Source: Epithemia pelagica
Taxonomy: Eukaryota > Bacillariophyta > Bacillariophyceae > Surirellales > Surirellaceae
Reading direction: 5' to 3'
Assembly: GCA_946965045.2 (NCBI GenBank)
Contig: OX337238.1
Coordinates: forward strand, 1,364,001-1,428,000
DNA: 64,000 nt
Position 1 is the first letter of the stretch, and every line of letters begins with the position of its first letter. Of the stretch, positions 22,171 through 32,568 are shown in pieces. Position numbers and translations under genes: made by a program. The notes below the pieces were generated by a model that searched no databases, had not been told where the DNA came from, and saw nothing but the letters and a program-made list of their open reading frames with translations.

Positions 22171-22272
22171 TTCCTATGGTGCTCTTCTTGAAAACTGTGA
22201 ATTTGTGGAGAGATAGCTAAGGTAGCTATATTAGCGACTGAAATGAGATAGATCTTTCGGCCATTGGCTGTG

Positions 22273-24711
22273 ATGGATGTGTATCTTTTCGTACCATCAA
22301 CCTTCCAACTAGGTACATGCATCAGAATAACAGGTCCAAACAGACAACCCATCAGAATGTCGTTTGCGTGTGACCACCGGAGCTCCAGGAAGAATGGAAT
22401 CGGCACCAGGCAATCGGTTCTTGATGGTGGTGCACCATCAAGTATCGTTTGGACGTGTCACGTTCGCACCGTATTGTGTCTGTTACTGCTGCTGCTCCTG
22501 GATGGACCGGTGGTTGAGGGACGAATCGGCAATGACTATTCTTCTTCTTCTTCTGCGAGAATGACGAGGTTGCATCCTTTGCAACAACAGCAAACACAAC
22601 AGGATACATGGTCTCACCTCAAGACAAATCAACGGCCCACAAACAAGGAGCCAGGGTCGTTCCTGTCCCATGGTTCACCACCTGTAGCTTTTTGTGGTTC
22701 GTTGCCACGGTCTTGTCGTCGAAACGTTGCATCTACTCCTTGTACAGTTGGATTGTCCAACACGGCACTACTACCACGCTGTTCTTGTTCCAAGCCAAAA
22801 CACATTCACCCTGCCATGGATCCTTTTTCCCAGATTCCAAACCGCAAACCGTCATCCATGGCCTTGTACTCGGGGATTGGGTCTTTGTGGCCAGGCAGTG
22901 CTCGGACCAGTAGTTTCTTGGTTCGCATTGTCTTTGTCCCAGCCATGGCCTTTGTCCATCTCGTGGCCTTTACCATTGCCTATCGACAAAACAAGGCCTT
23001 GATTGGCGATACTGGCATTACACCTGCTCGACATGTATTGAAGCAAGCCATGGAGCGAGGACAGGCCAAACGTGATCGTCGATTGCAATGGAGACACGAG
23101 CAAGCCACCACATGGAAGAACAAACCTCTCCAGTATGGGCGACAACGGTTCATGGCGTGGTTGGATACCTTTTCTTGGTTTGTCCGTTTTCGAGAGGTTT
23201 GGTGGGACCGTTGTGATGCCCGCGATCGACCCTTGCCCACCGTCGTGTGGTTGGCCCGCAATCCGTGTGACAAACAAGGGATGAATCAGTGGTTGGATGG
23301 GATTGCTCTGACAGGTATGGGCTTGTCATTGACCGTGTTGGCCTTGGGTGCGGCCAATGTGCCATTGGTCTTGGGCTTGTGGATGTGTCAACGATCTCTC
23401 ATGTCCATGGGTGGACTTTGGTATGGCTATGGCTGGGAACCCCAATTGGCGGAATTGAGTTTTCATGCCCTCTTTTTGGTTCCTCTGATTTCTCTACAAG
23501 CCGTACCGTCCGTTCCCATGTCTCCCTGGGTCCAATGGACCCTGCAATGGTATTTGTTTCGCATCATGATGGGTGCCGGTCTCATCAAGTTACGATCGGG
23601 CGATGTCAAATGGAAGAATTTGACGACCATGCAATACTTTTATGAAACCCAACCCATTCCCAATCCCTTGACCAAATATTTCCATCAAATGCCCAAGGTT
23701 TGGCATAAATGCGAAACCGTCATGAATCATTTCATTGAATTGGTCGCACCTTGGCTGTTGCTGTTGCCTCCCTCGGGTGTCTTGCAGTCTCTTGGCATGG
23801 TCGGTGGTGGACCTTTACTCCTCCAAACTTTGCGACGCATTGGTGGACTCATTCAATTGACCTTTCAATGTATTTTGATCACTTCGGGGAATTTGAGCTT
23901 TTTGAATTGGTTAACCATGGTTCCAGCAATCTTGTGTTTGGACGATGCCGTGGTAGCACCCCTTTTTGGAGGACTGGACCATGCTCGGGGAGCCCTGGCG
24001 GCGGCAGCCGCAGCCGCTGCCAGGACACACGCCCCAGTCACTCCCGTCGTACGACGACTGGTCAGTGCTGCCTTTGTGACCCTCATTCTTCAATTGACTA
24101 TTCCCGTCGTTCGAAATTTGTGTTCCCAACACCAAATCATGAATGGATCCTTTGATAAATTGCGCCTCGTCAATACCTACGGTGCCTTTGGTGTCGTGGA
24201 AGAAGAACGGACCGAACTGGTCATTTCGGCCTGCAATGGTGTGGATTTGAACGATTGGCGAGAATATCAGCTTCCGGCCAAACCCGGAAATCCCTACCAG
24301 ACACCCAAATTTATTTCGCCCTTTCATTATCGGTTGGATTGGCAACTGTGGATTGCGGCCTGTATGCGCCGTGTCGAATCGAGTCCCTGGATTCACGTCT
24401 TGTTGCTCAAATTATTGCAACAAGATCCACAAGTCCTCAAACTCTTTGACCATGATCCCTTTGCGAATGAACCAATACCACCCAAATACATTCGTATTGA
24501 AAAGTACAAGTACCAATTCCACAAAACGGGAGTGCATCCAGAGGATTCCACGACTCGCAATGCCGACGACGACGACAGCAACGACAACCAAATAGGTCGT
24601 CCGCCGTATTGGGACCGTCACGTCATTGGTCGATTCTATCCACGACAAGGAATTGCGACAGTCGATAGTTTAAAGGAGGAGATTGCCAAGGCTGGTCTAC
24701 CACTAGATTAG
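22273..24711 (+). CDS. Lipase maturation factor family protein, second copy
   Basis: Paralogue of the gene at 3353-5854, 812 aa from ATG 22273. All family signatures are retained (RIMMGAGLIKLRSGDVKWKN, YFYETQPIPNPL, MNHFIELVAPW, YGAFGVVEEERTEL). Differences are a serine run of 5 instead of 23, three residues fewer in the signal anchor (LCLLLLLLLDG) and roughly twenty substitutions, mostly conservative (for example QSVGMAGRG to QSLGMVGGG). The frame is fully open, so this copy may still be functional. Its upstream region is new, because the 1.6-kb segment ends about 100 nt before the start codon; expression could therefore differ from copy 1. Confidence 0.85.
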   Translation: MDVYLFVPSTFQLGTCIRITGPNRQPIRMSFACDHRSSRKNGIGTRQSVLDGGAPSSIVWTCHVRTVLCLLLLLLLDGPVVEGRIGNDYSSSSSARMTRLHPLQQQQTQQDTWSHLKTNQRPTNKEPGSFLSHGSPPVAFCGSLPRSCRRNVASTPCTVGLSNTALLPRCSCSKPKHIHPAMDPFSQIPNRKPSSMALYSGIGSLWPGSARTSSFLVRIVFVPAMAFVHLVAFTIAYRQNKALIGDTGITPARHVLKQAMERGQAKRDRRLQWRHEQATTWKNKPLQYGRQRFMAWLDTFSWFVRFREVWWDRCDARDRPLPTVVWLARNPCDKQGMNQWLDGIALTGMGLSLTVLALGAANVPLVLGLWMCQRSLMSMGGLWYGYGWEPQLAELSFHALFLVPLISLQAVPSVPMSPWVQWTLQWYLFRIMMGAGLIKLRSGDVKWKNLTTMQYFYETQPIPNPLTKYFHQMPKVWHKCETVMNHFIELVAPWLLLLPPSGVLQSLGMVGGGPLLLQTLRRIGGLIQLTFQCILITSGNLSFLNWLTMVPAILCLDDAVVAPLFGGLDHARGALAAAAAAAARTHAPVTPVVRRLVSAAFVTLILQLTIPVVRNLCSQHQIMNGSFDKLRLVNTYGAFGVVEEERTELVISACNGVDLNDWREYQLPAKPGNPYQTPKFISPFHYRLDWQLWIAACMRRVESSPWIHVLLLKLLQQDPQVLKLFDHDPFANEPIPPKYIRIEKYKYQFHKTGVHPEDSTTRNADDDDSNDNQIGRPPYWDRHVIGRFYPRQGIATVDSLKEEIAKAGLPLD

Positions 24712-25597
24712 AGGCATCCTCGTCGATCAAGACACTGTGGTGAGACACGCTTCAGCACAACACCGTTCGAAACGACATGGACTCTTGCATGGACAACGAG
24801 GCTGTATATTGCACCAGAAACAAAATTGTTTCCGGCAAGTTTCAAATTCACAATGTGTCAATGGAAAAGAGAAAAGTGTGACAAACTCAGTCAGATGTGT
24901 CACAAAATCTTTTGGTCCCAGGCTGCGGCATGTTTCTGCTCTTCACTGATGGTTGCCATGATGTTGCAGTCATCCCCAATCAGTCGAGGAACACAACAGT
25001 TCTTTTTCTTTATCATATGCATCACATGACTTATACTGCAAAAACAGCATGTCAGATTGTGAGATACAGTGATGAGATGAGTAATCATCTGGATTGTGGT
25101 GTTCCGTTGCTTGAACACTTCTTGTTTGTACCCAAGATTTTCATTGCTTCTGAGATTCCTGGACCTCTAAGCAGGGAAGAAACCTCTTGCTCCCATCGTC
25201 CGAGCTTTCACAGGTCCAACAGAGGACTTTTTTCATCATATCTCTGGGCACAATTTCCTTCATTGGGAGAGTAGTTCAATGTTCTTCAACATTCATGGCG
25301 AGGACGAGCAAAGACTTCAAAAGTTGCTGCCACCTCGAAACGACACATCCTAAAGTAGTAGTTAATCGACGATGTATAACAAGAGAAGTGACTGCATTGG
25401 ACGTGTCGTAACCCAGACACTGCTTTTTAGTTCTACCAAGTACATCATATCACCCGAGAGAGCAGAAAATTGACTGACACACTTTGGTAGAATCACAGTT
25501 CGACGTGCTTCCTGCAGAAAGTATAAATTATTCCAGTTCATCGACTGTTCTGATCACCCTTTGCGATGTACAAGTAGCTCGAGAGGCCTTCCTAATT
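24712..25597. other. Intergenic spacer, copy 2
   Basis: Counterpart of 5855-6739, with scattered substitutions and no gene. It leads into the 3' end of the interrupted secreted-protein copy. Confidence 0.6.
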
Positions 25598-25735
25598 CTA
25601 AGGTAGTTCTTCTACTCCCTCGCCCTCTAAAACGAAGTCCACTAAACCGACGGACACAACGTTTTCGAAAGTGCTACCCAAAAAATCGCGAAAGTCAATC
25701 GTTGTGGGATTTCTTCCTGGTTCTACCACGGTTGC

Positions 25736-25845
25736 AAAATATGGCTAGCCTATTGAGCGAATTTAGCGATAGTAAGGCCTCTAAGCTAGAGGCATGAGAT
25801 AGTCACAATTTTATATTTTTGAGTCACACCCCTACGCGTATTTTG
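25736..25845 (+). repeat. 5' LTR of the 6.3-kb copia element
   Basis: 110 bp, identical by eye to 31916-32025. Exact ends are ambiguous by one or two bases because the flanking G and C extend the similarity. Confidence 0.9.
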
Positions 25846-26284
25846 GTTTATCAGACCCAGAGGAACTCTGCGTTTATGGTAAAAGCTATGGCACAATGGC
25901 CTGGGAAGGTCGAGAAATATCTGGATCGATGAAATAGATCAGCCCAAAGGTCGACTAATGAAGTCGTACAGCTAGTCTCGTTGAATATCCGGCCTGCAAC
26001 GGGGTTTGGACCGGACTAGCTAACAGATGTGGTCTGCGAGTGCGCACATCTGGGGCAATGGCGGACGCGCCGGTCTTGGCCGTTGACAAGACAAAGCCTG
26101 CTATGCGGTCATGATTATTTCATAAATGAAACATGAGCCGACGATGCAGCTGTGCACGCTTTCTACCTTTTGAATCGCCCGAAATGAGTGAAGAACCGGA
26201 CCGTGTGACTGAAAGAGAATGCTCACTTCCGAATACAAGAAAGTCCCAATTGATCCGTCTACACGTAGATAAAAGAAGTAAACA

Positions 26285-27778
26285 ATGGCCGAACCCGTCG
26301 CTCCCGCTCCTCCAACCGCTCAAGAACTGCTCACTCAGCTTAATGGCTACCTTGAGAATACCCTCCTCATTGGTCAACAAGAAGTTCGTAACGCTCTCAA
26401 TGCACAAGGCCTTGTTTCGATTGGCGATTTTAATGGTCTAAAGGAAGACGATATCGCTGAAATTTGCGCTAATGCCAGGAAACCCGGTGGAACTGTCCCT
26501 AATCCGGACTACGACGCTGCTAATCCAGTTCCTGGAGTCCCAATTACCATTACGAACCCTGGAGTATTGGTCGGGCATGTTTTGGAAAAGCGCTTGAAGA
26601 TGCTTGGGTACTACGTCCAGTATCTCATTAAGGTCGATCGCGAGTTTAGTGCGGCAACGGCAACATTGGCTCAAATCCAAGGACTCTACCGTCTTAAAGA
26701 AGCGGATGAAGAGTATGATAATGAGATTGAGCTTCCCGAGAAACTCACAAATGTTGATAACATACGAGTCGTTCTCGAAGATTTAGACGACTACCTTGAG
26801 AGGAAAAGAGGAGTTACTATGATCCCTTTGGCAGCGTATACTCGCTCGATGCCAACTCCTCCTCCGGTTAACTTGGACCCAGGAATCGGAGCACCAACGT
26901 ACTTGAGAGAACTTATCAGGCGTGCGCCACTAACTGGAGCAACCGCGGTGGCTGACAAAGAGGCAGTTTGGGATGTCATACGCCACATAACCCATGATGG
27001 CCCTGGATGGGGCTGGGTTCAAGCCTTTAGCCGCAGTCGGGACGGAAGAGGTGCTTATATTGCTTTAAAGAGTCACTACTTTGGTGACGCCTTTCAATCA
27101 AGATTGAGGGCAAAAGCAGACCAAGTGTTAGAATCGGCCTATTATGACGGGTCAAAACGAAACTACACATATGAGAGGTACATTGAATCGCTCCAGAGGG
27201 CCTTTACAGATCTCGAATCAACTGGCGAGATGGTCAGTAATGAAAGGAAGGTTAGAGTTTTATTGTTGGGTGTATCTGATCCAAGGCTTGAAAGCGCGAA
27301 GAACACCATACTCGCTACACCTTCACTCAGGGCAAACTTTGAAGTCGCTTCCAATTATTTGGCAGAGATTCTTGACAGCAAGGTCTCGTACAGTGCTTCA
27401 ACAAGGAAGGCCCGAATCTCATCTATCCAGCATAACAAGAATGGAAAAGTTGGAAACAAGAAGAATGGGAGTAACCAATCAAACGGTTTGGACCCCAACA
27501 AATATTATCCCTTTAGAAAGTGGATAAAACTCACAAAGGAACAACAGCAAATGGTCCGAGAAGCAAGGGACGCTGTTAACAGCAGTACAAAGAAAAGGTC
27601 TGCTGCTGCTGTTCATTTTAAGAACGGTAAGAACAAGAGAAAAGGTGTTGATGGAAGCACGACGACGACTACCGATGAGAGTTCAGAGACAACTGGCGAT
27701 TCCAGTGAGAACGACAAGGAACTCGGTATTGGCGCCATAATGAGCCAGAGAAAGAAAGGCAGGAGAGAAACCGTGTGA
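26285..27778 (+). CDS. Copia gag protein
   Basis: 497 aa from ATG 26285. An acidic N-terminal half contains a capsid-like helical region. The central part (SRDGRGAYIALKSHYFGD...KRNYTYERYIESLQRAFTDLE) resembles gag/UBN2-type capsids of copia elements. The C-terminus is basic (KNKRKGVDG) and then Ser/Thr-rich. No CCHC zinc knuckle is visible. It ends in TGA at 27776-27778. Pol continues in the same frame 18 sense codons later at ATG 27833, which suggests stop-codon readthrough or reinitiation as the way Pol is made. Confidence 0.8.
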   Translation: MAEPVAPAPPTAQELLTQLNGYLENTLLIGQQEVRNALNAQGLVSIGDFNGLKEDDIAEICANARKPGGTVPNPDYDAANPVPGVPITITNPGVLVGHVLEKRLKMLGYYVQYLIKVDREFSAATATLAQIQGLYRLKEADEEYDNEIELPEKLTNVDNIRVVLEDLDDYLERKRGVTMIPLAAYTRSMPTPPPVNLDPGIGAPTYLRELIRRAPLTGATAVADKEAVWDVIRHITHDGPGWGWVQAFSRSRDGRGAYIALKSHYFGDAFQSRLRAKADQVLESAYYDGSKRNYTYERYIESLQRAFTDLESTGEMVSNERKVRVLLLGVSDPRLESAKNTILATPSLRANFEVASNYLAEILDSKVSYSASTRKARISSIQHNKNGKVGNKKNGSNQSNGLDPNKYYPFRKWIKLTKEQQQMVREARDAVNSSTKKRSAAAVHFKNGKNKRKGVDGSTTTTTDESSETTGDSSENDKELGIGAIMSQRKKGRRETV

Positions 27779-27832
27779 CGAGATGTCCGCGAGATAGATG
27801 TACTCTCCAGAGACATTAGCGTTAAGACGTCT

Positions 27833-30800
27833 ATGTGCGAATTAGACAGTCACGCTGACACTTGTTGTCTCGGTAAGGATTGCCTCGTTTTATATGAGAC
27901 AGACAAGGCAGAAGTGAGTGGGTTTTCAACACAGCTCGGGAAATTAAAGGAAACTCCCGTGATCACAGGCGTGTTGGCATATGATGAACCCGAGACAGGA
28001 GAGACTTACCTGTTGTACTTTCACCAAGCGCTCCATCTTCCGATGATGGAGAAGAGTCTATTGAATCCGAATCAGATGAGAGAGGCAGGTATCATCGTCA
28101 ATGATGTGCCCCTCAAGTTTATCAAGCAAGAGCAAAGGACAAGTGAATCACATTCATTGGTTGTTCCCATTAACGACGACAATGGAAATACACTGACAAT
28201 TCCTCTGGAGTTGAAAGGAGTAATCAGTGGCTTCACTGTAAGGAAACCGTCGTGGGAGGAGATAGCGAATGTTGACCCTGCGAACAGGATTGAGATGACC
28301 AACGACAATCCGGAATGGGCCCCGAATGACTCGACTGAAGAAGATGTCGATGAGAGAAGGCTCAGACAGGACGTTTGTCAAGACATGGTCAGGACGAAAG
28401 GTTCAAGGTCGTTGAGCAACAGAATGACCAAGATGGTGAGAGTAAACTCAAGAACCGTAGCCGAAACGAGCCATAAGAGAAAGGGGACAATAGATCCCAT
28501 TGGGTTGGCTTCGAGATGGGGAATCGGTTTGTCAATTGCAGAAAGGACTTTCAAAGCAACAACGCAACTTGGAGTAAGAGATTTTTCCCAAGGCGTCGGA
28601 AGTAAAAGGCTCAAGCATACGGCTTACCAGTTTAAGCATAGAAGGCTTCGGGCAGATGTATACACAGATACTCTGTTTTCGGATACAAAATCTTTGAGCC
28701 AAAATACTTGTGGTCAAATTTTTGCGACCGAGTTTGGCTGGGTTCAATTTTATCCGTTGGAACGCAAGAAGGATGCTCACACGGCTCTAGAGAAGGTCTT
28801 TAACGACTACGGGATCTTCAATAGCGTCGTCCCAGATAATGCTCCAGAATTGACGAGTGGGAAATTCAAGAAGACTGCCCAAAAGTTTGGTTGTCGTATT
28901 AAGCCCATAGAGGCTTGGACACCAAACCAAAATCTAGCCGAAGCGAACATCCGCGAACTGAAGAGGGCTTATAGAAGGGAAATGAGAAGGACAAACGCCC
29001 CTGCTGTATTATGGGATCATTGTTTGCAACTGGTAGCTGAGAGACGATCCCATACAGCTTCTGCGACTGAACCGTTTGATGAAGGTCCACCTATAAAGAT
29101 GTTGACCGGTGATACACCAGACATATCCCATCTAGTTGAACACAGATGGTATGACCCGGTCTGGTATTCCAATCCCGGGTTTGAGAACAGGGAACTCGGA
29201 AGGTGGCTAGGACCAAGTAAATCGGTTGGTCAAGCAATGAGTTCGAAAATACTGACACGAAAAGGGAAGATTGTCCATCGCACTTCCGTGTGGCCCCTGT
29301 CAGTTGAAAAGTCCCATGATCCGTTGTTTACTGCACAACGCGAACAGTTTGATACCGACCTAAAGGAAGCTCTGGGGAACCGATTCGAAGGTCTTGACCC
29401 AGAGGAAGGAGATGATCCCGCAGAAGAAGGAAATGATACTCCTTTCTTTGAGGCATATGAAGACGATGAGCAAAAAGACACGAGAGTTCCAGAGGCCGAC
29501 GATTACAAGGTGGATGCATACGACAAATTAATCTCGGCCAAGGTGATGCTCCCTTTAGGGGACTCAAAGAGACCAGGTCAAGTTATACGTCGGAAAAGAG
29601 ATGCAGACGGTAATCCAATTGGTCGGTCATCTTCAAATCCGTATCTGGATACGTCGTTGTACGAAGTAGAGTTCCATGATGGCCACGTCGAGTCTTATGC
29701 GGCAAACCTGATTGCCGAGAACATTTACGAGCAGTTAGACGATGAGGGAAACAAATACAAACTCATCGATCAGATCATGGATCACCGAAAAGATGCAACT
29801 GCCATACCAATCTCAGAGGGTACGTTCTTTCATAATGGGAGAGAACATAAGAAAAAGACGACGAGAGGTTGGCAGCTTTGTATATTGTGGAAAGATGGTT
29901 CCACGTCGTGGGAAATGCTCAAGGACTTGAAGGAATCGTATCCTTTAGAAGTAGCCAAATATGCAGTGGCTAATCTGCTTGACAAAGAACCAGCTTTCAA
30001 TTGGTGGGTCGATTTCACTCTCAAGAGGCGTGCAAGACTAATCAAGGCCGTCTCAAGCACAAGATACATGCGAAAATGGCAGAAGTACAGTATTGAGCTT
30101 CCTAAGACCGTAGAACGGGCGTTGCAAATCGATAAAGAAACAGGAACAGACTTCTGGGCTAAAGCCCTTCAACTCGAAATGTCTAAGATCTTTCCTGCAG
30201 TCAAGATTTTGGAAGAAGGTGCGCCGCATCCACCTGGCCATCAAGTCATCCCATGTCATATTGTGTTTGACATAAAGATGGATTTTACCAGGAAGGCGAG
30301 GTATGTAGCAGGGGGACACCGTACCCAAGAGCCAGAAATGCCTACCTATGCCAGTGTAGTCAGCAGGGAGAGCGTGAGAATCGGATTCTTACTTGCAGCA
30401 CTGAATGGAATCGATATCCTTGCGGCTGATATCGCTGGAGCATATTTGGACGCTCCTTGCCACGAAAGAGTGTGCACCAAATGTGGCTTGGAAATTTGGA
30501 AAAGAAAATGAAGGGAGGTACGCGATAATCACTAAGGCACTATATGGCCTTAAAACGAGTGCCTTTGCATGGAGAGAACACCTTTCCACGACTTTGCAAG
30601 AGTCGTTAGGGTTTCGACCGTGCCGAGCAGATCCCGATGTATATCTTCGGGCCTCTACAAAGGACGATGGATCGAAGTACTATGAACTTGTGTTCATCTA
30701 TATAGATGACGTTCTAGTCATCTCTCAGAAGGCACAAGAGATCTTGAATATGATTGACCAGCATTATTTATTGAAACCGGATTCGATCGGAATACCCAAG

Positions 30801-31778
30801 ATCTATCTGGGGAACCAAGTAGAAACTTTCGACATTGACAATGACGTGTCTAAAAGATGTTGGGCGCTAAGTTCAAAGCGATACGCAACAGAAGCCATAC
30901 GGAATGTCAAGGTTTGGATGGATGAAAGAAACTTGAGTCTTAAGACTCGAGCCCCAAGCGTGCTACCAACAGGATACCGTCCAGAATTGGATACGAGCCC
31001 ATATTGCAATGCTGATTGGCAATCGTTTTTCCAACAGCAGATTGGTGTTCTCAGATGGTTGGTCGAGCTGGGAAGGATCGACATTACTGCGGAGGTTTCA
31101 ATGTTGGCGGCTTTCTTAGCAGGAGCAAGAGAAGGTCATGTTCATGCGATGCTTCATGTCTTCGCTTATCTGAACTTGCATGACCGTTCGAGACTGGTAT
31201 TAGACCCTTCATATATTCAGCACGGAGAAGAATTGACAGCTGATTGGGCAGGTTTTTATCCAGACGCCAAAGAGGACATTCCAGCAGACGCTCCAGAACC
31301 ATTGGGTAATCCAGTCCAGATGACGGTCTTCGTCGATTCTGACCATGCTGGGGATTTGATCACCAGACGATCAAGAACTGGAGTCTTAATCTATCTGAAT
31401 CGTGCTCCTGTAACTTGGTACAGTAAGAAACAGACCAGCGTCGAAACATCGACATTTGGGTCAGAGTTCATGGCTCTCAAAGTGGGCATTGAAATGGTAA
31501 AAGGACTTCGATACAAGTTAAGGATGATGGGCGTACCTCTGGATGGTCATGCGCATATACGGGTTGATAACATGTCTGTGGTACTGAATACTTCGGTCCC
31601 TGAATCAACACTGAAAAAGAAGTCAAATTCAATCGCATATCATTTTGTTTGTGAGAATGTTGCATCGGGCATGTGTCGTGTTGCTTTTGAACCGTCGAAG
31701 ACTAACCTTGCTGACATTCTTACTAAGATTCAAACAGGTACAGAGAGAACACGGTTAGCATCAATGATCCTATATTAG
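27833..31778 (+). pseudogene. Copia pol with one frameshift in RT
   Basis: Protease signature CELDSHADTCCLG lies at the start. The integrase core runs from about 28665 (TDTLFSD, VPDNAPE, NLAEANIRELKR). A chromo-like patch (LCILWKDGSTSWEMLKDLKESYP) falls near 29880-29945. RT begins near 30060 and reads to LAADIAGAYLDAP. A single-base gain (or two-base loss) near 30485-30495 shifts the frame from ending at 30511 to the one ending at 31778. The YIDD box (FIYIDDVLV), RNase H (FVDSDHAGD, GSEFMALK, RVDNMSV) and NLADILTK follow in the new frame. Apart from that the domains look intact, so a sequencing error is possible. Confidence 0.85.
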
Positions 31779-31915
31779 TGCGTTTCCCGCCAACCTCTGT
31801 TGGGTCTGGGTACGTCCTGCACCTAAAAGATGAAAGGGCTTTAAGCAGGTCTAGATGGAACGAGAGAAGATTGGCACAGTTACTTCATTACGAGACGAAG
31901 AACTGTGAGGGGACC

Positions 31916-32025
31916 AAAATATGGCTAGCCTATTGAGCGAATTTAGCGATAGTAAGGCCTCTAAGCTAGAGGCATGAGATAGTCACAATTTTATATTTTT
32001 GAGTCACACCCCTACGCGTATTTTG
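31916..32025 (+). repeat. 3' LTR of the 6.3-kb copia element
   Basis: Identical to 25736-25845. The duplicated target GTTGC follows at 32026-32030. Confidence 0.9.
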
Positions 32026-32187
32026 GTTGCGTCACAGAAACACTGGTCTTCAGCGGCTAAGTTACGTTTCCGACGGTCCGGCACGTGCTTCAACCCTTGT
32101 TTCGCAATTCTTTTCTTGGCAGCAGTGTAGGAACGCAGGGCTCGTGCGCCTTCCGAGTCACGAAGGAGCGACTCTGTTTCATCACTA

Positions 32188-32568
32188 ACTCCATACCAGA
32201 CTGTGTAGGTAGTTCGTCTCACATTTTTTACTACAGCAGGAATTTTTTGTACGACCGGGAAGTAGTTTCGTGCGAGTCGCGCGGTTTCCCTCTCGTGTGT
32301 GACACTTGTGTGACACTTGTGTGACACTTTGTGACATGGCTTCCAGGAATTTCTCACTACCTACACAGCTTGATAGGGAGTAAGTTTACTACTTCCCTGT
32401 GTGTGGCCGTCCTCTCGCGTCGGGCGCGCCCGGCTTGTCGGGAAAATGACTCGACGGGCAATTGTCTTGTCGGGCGTGCGCCCTCCTCGACCATTGCCCT
32501 CCTCGTCATTATTCCCTCCGCGCCGGGCGGTCCCTCCTTGAAAGGACTCGACACCGGGAAGTATTAAT
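32188..32568. mobile_element. 381-bp insertion with ACTA duplication
   Basis: Absent from copy 1, where CATCACTACTTACACC is continuous near 7030. Here ACTA occurs on both sides (32184-32187 and 32569-32572). The insert has no ORF of note. It holds a triplicated TGTGACACT motif (32296-32335) and an inverted pair TGTGTAGGTAGT / ACTACCTACACA (about 32199 and 32357). It has no obvious terminal inverted repeats, so the class is unknown. Confidence 0.65.

Larger units (their letters stand above)
25736..32025 (+). mobile_element. Ty1/copia (CoDi-like) retrotransposon with 110-bp LTRs
   Basis: Full-length 6,290-bp element with LTRs 25736-25845 and 31916-32025 that I read as identical. It is flanked by GTTGC (25731-25735 and 32026-32030), single in copy 1 at about 6880. 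It encodes gag and a copia-order pol (protease, integrase, reverse transcriptase, RNase H). A purine-rich GTGAGGGGA precedes the 3' LTR. The sequence just after the 5' LTR (TTTATCAGACCC) sits where the primer-binding site should be. LTR termini are AAAATA...TATTTTG rather than TG...CA. One frameshift in RT makes this copy defective as read. Confidence 0.92.
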
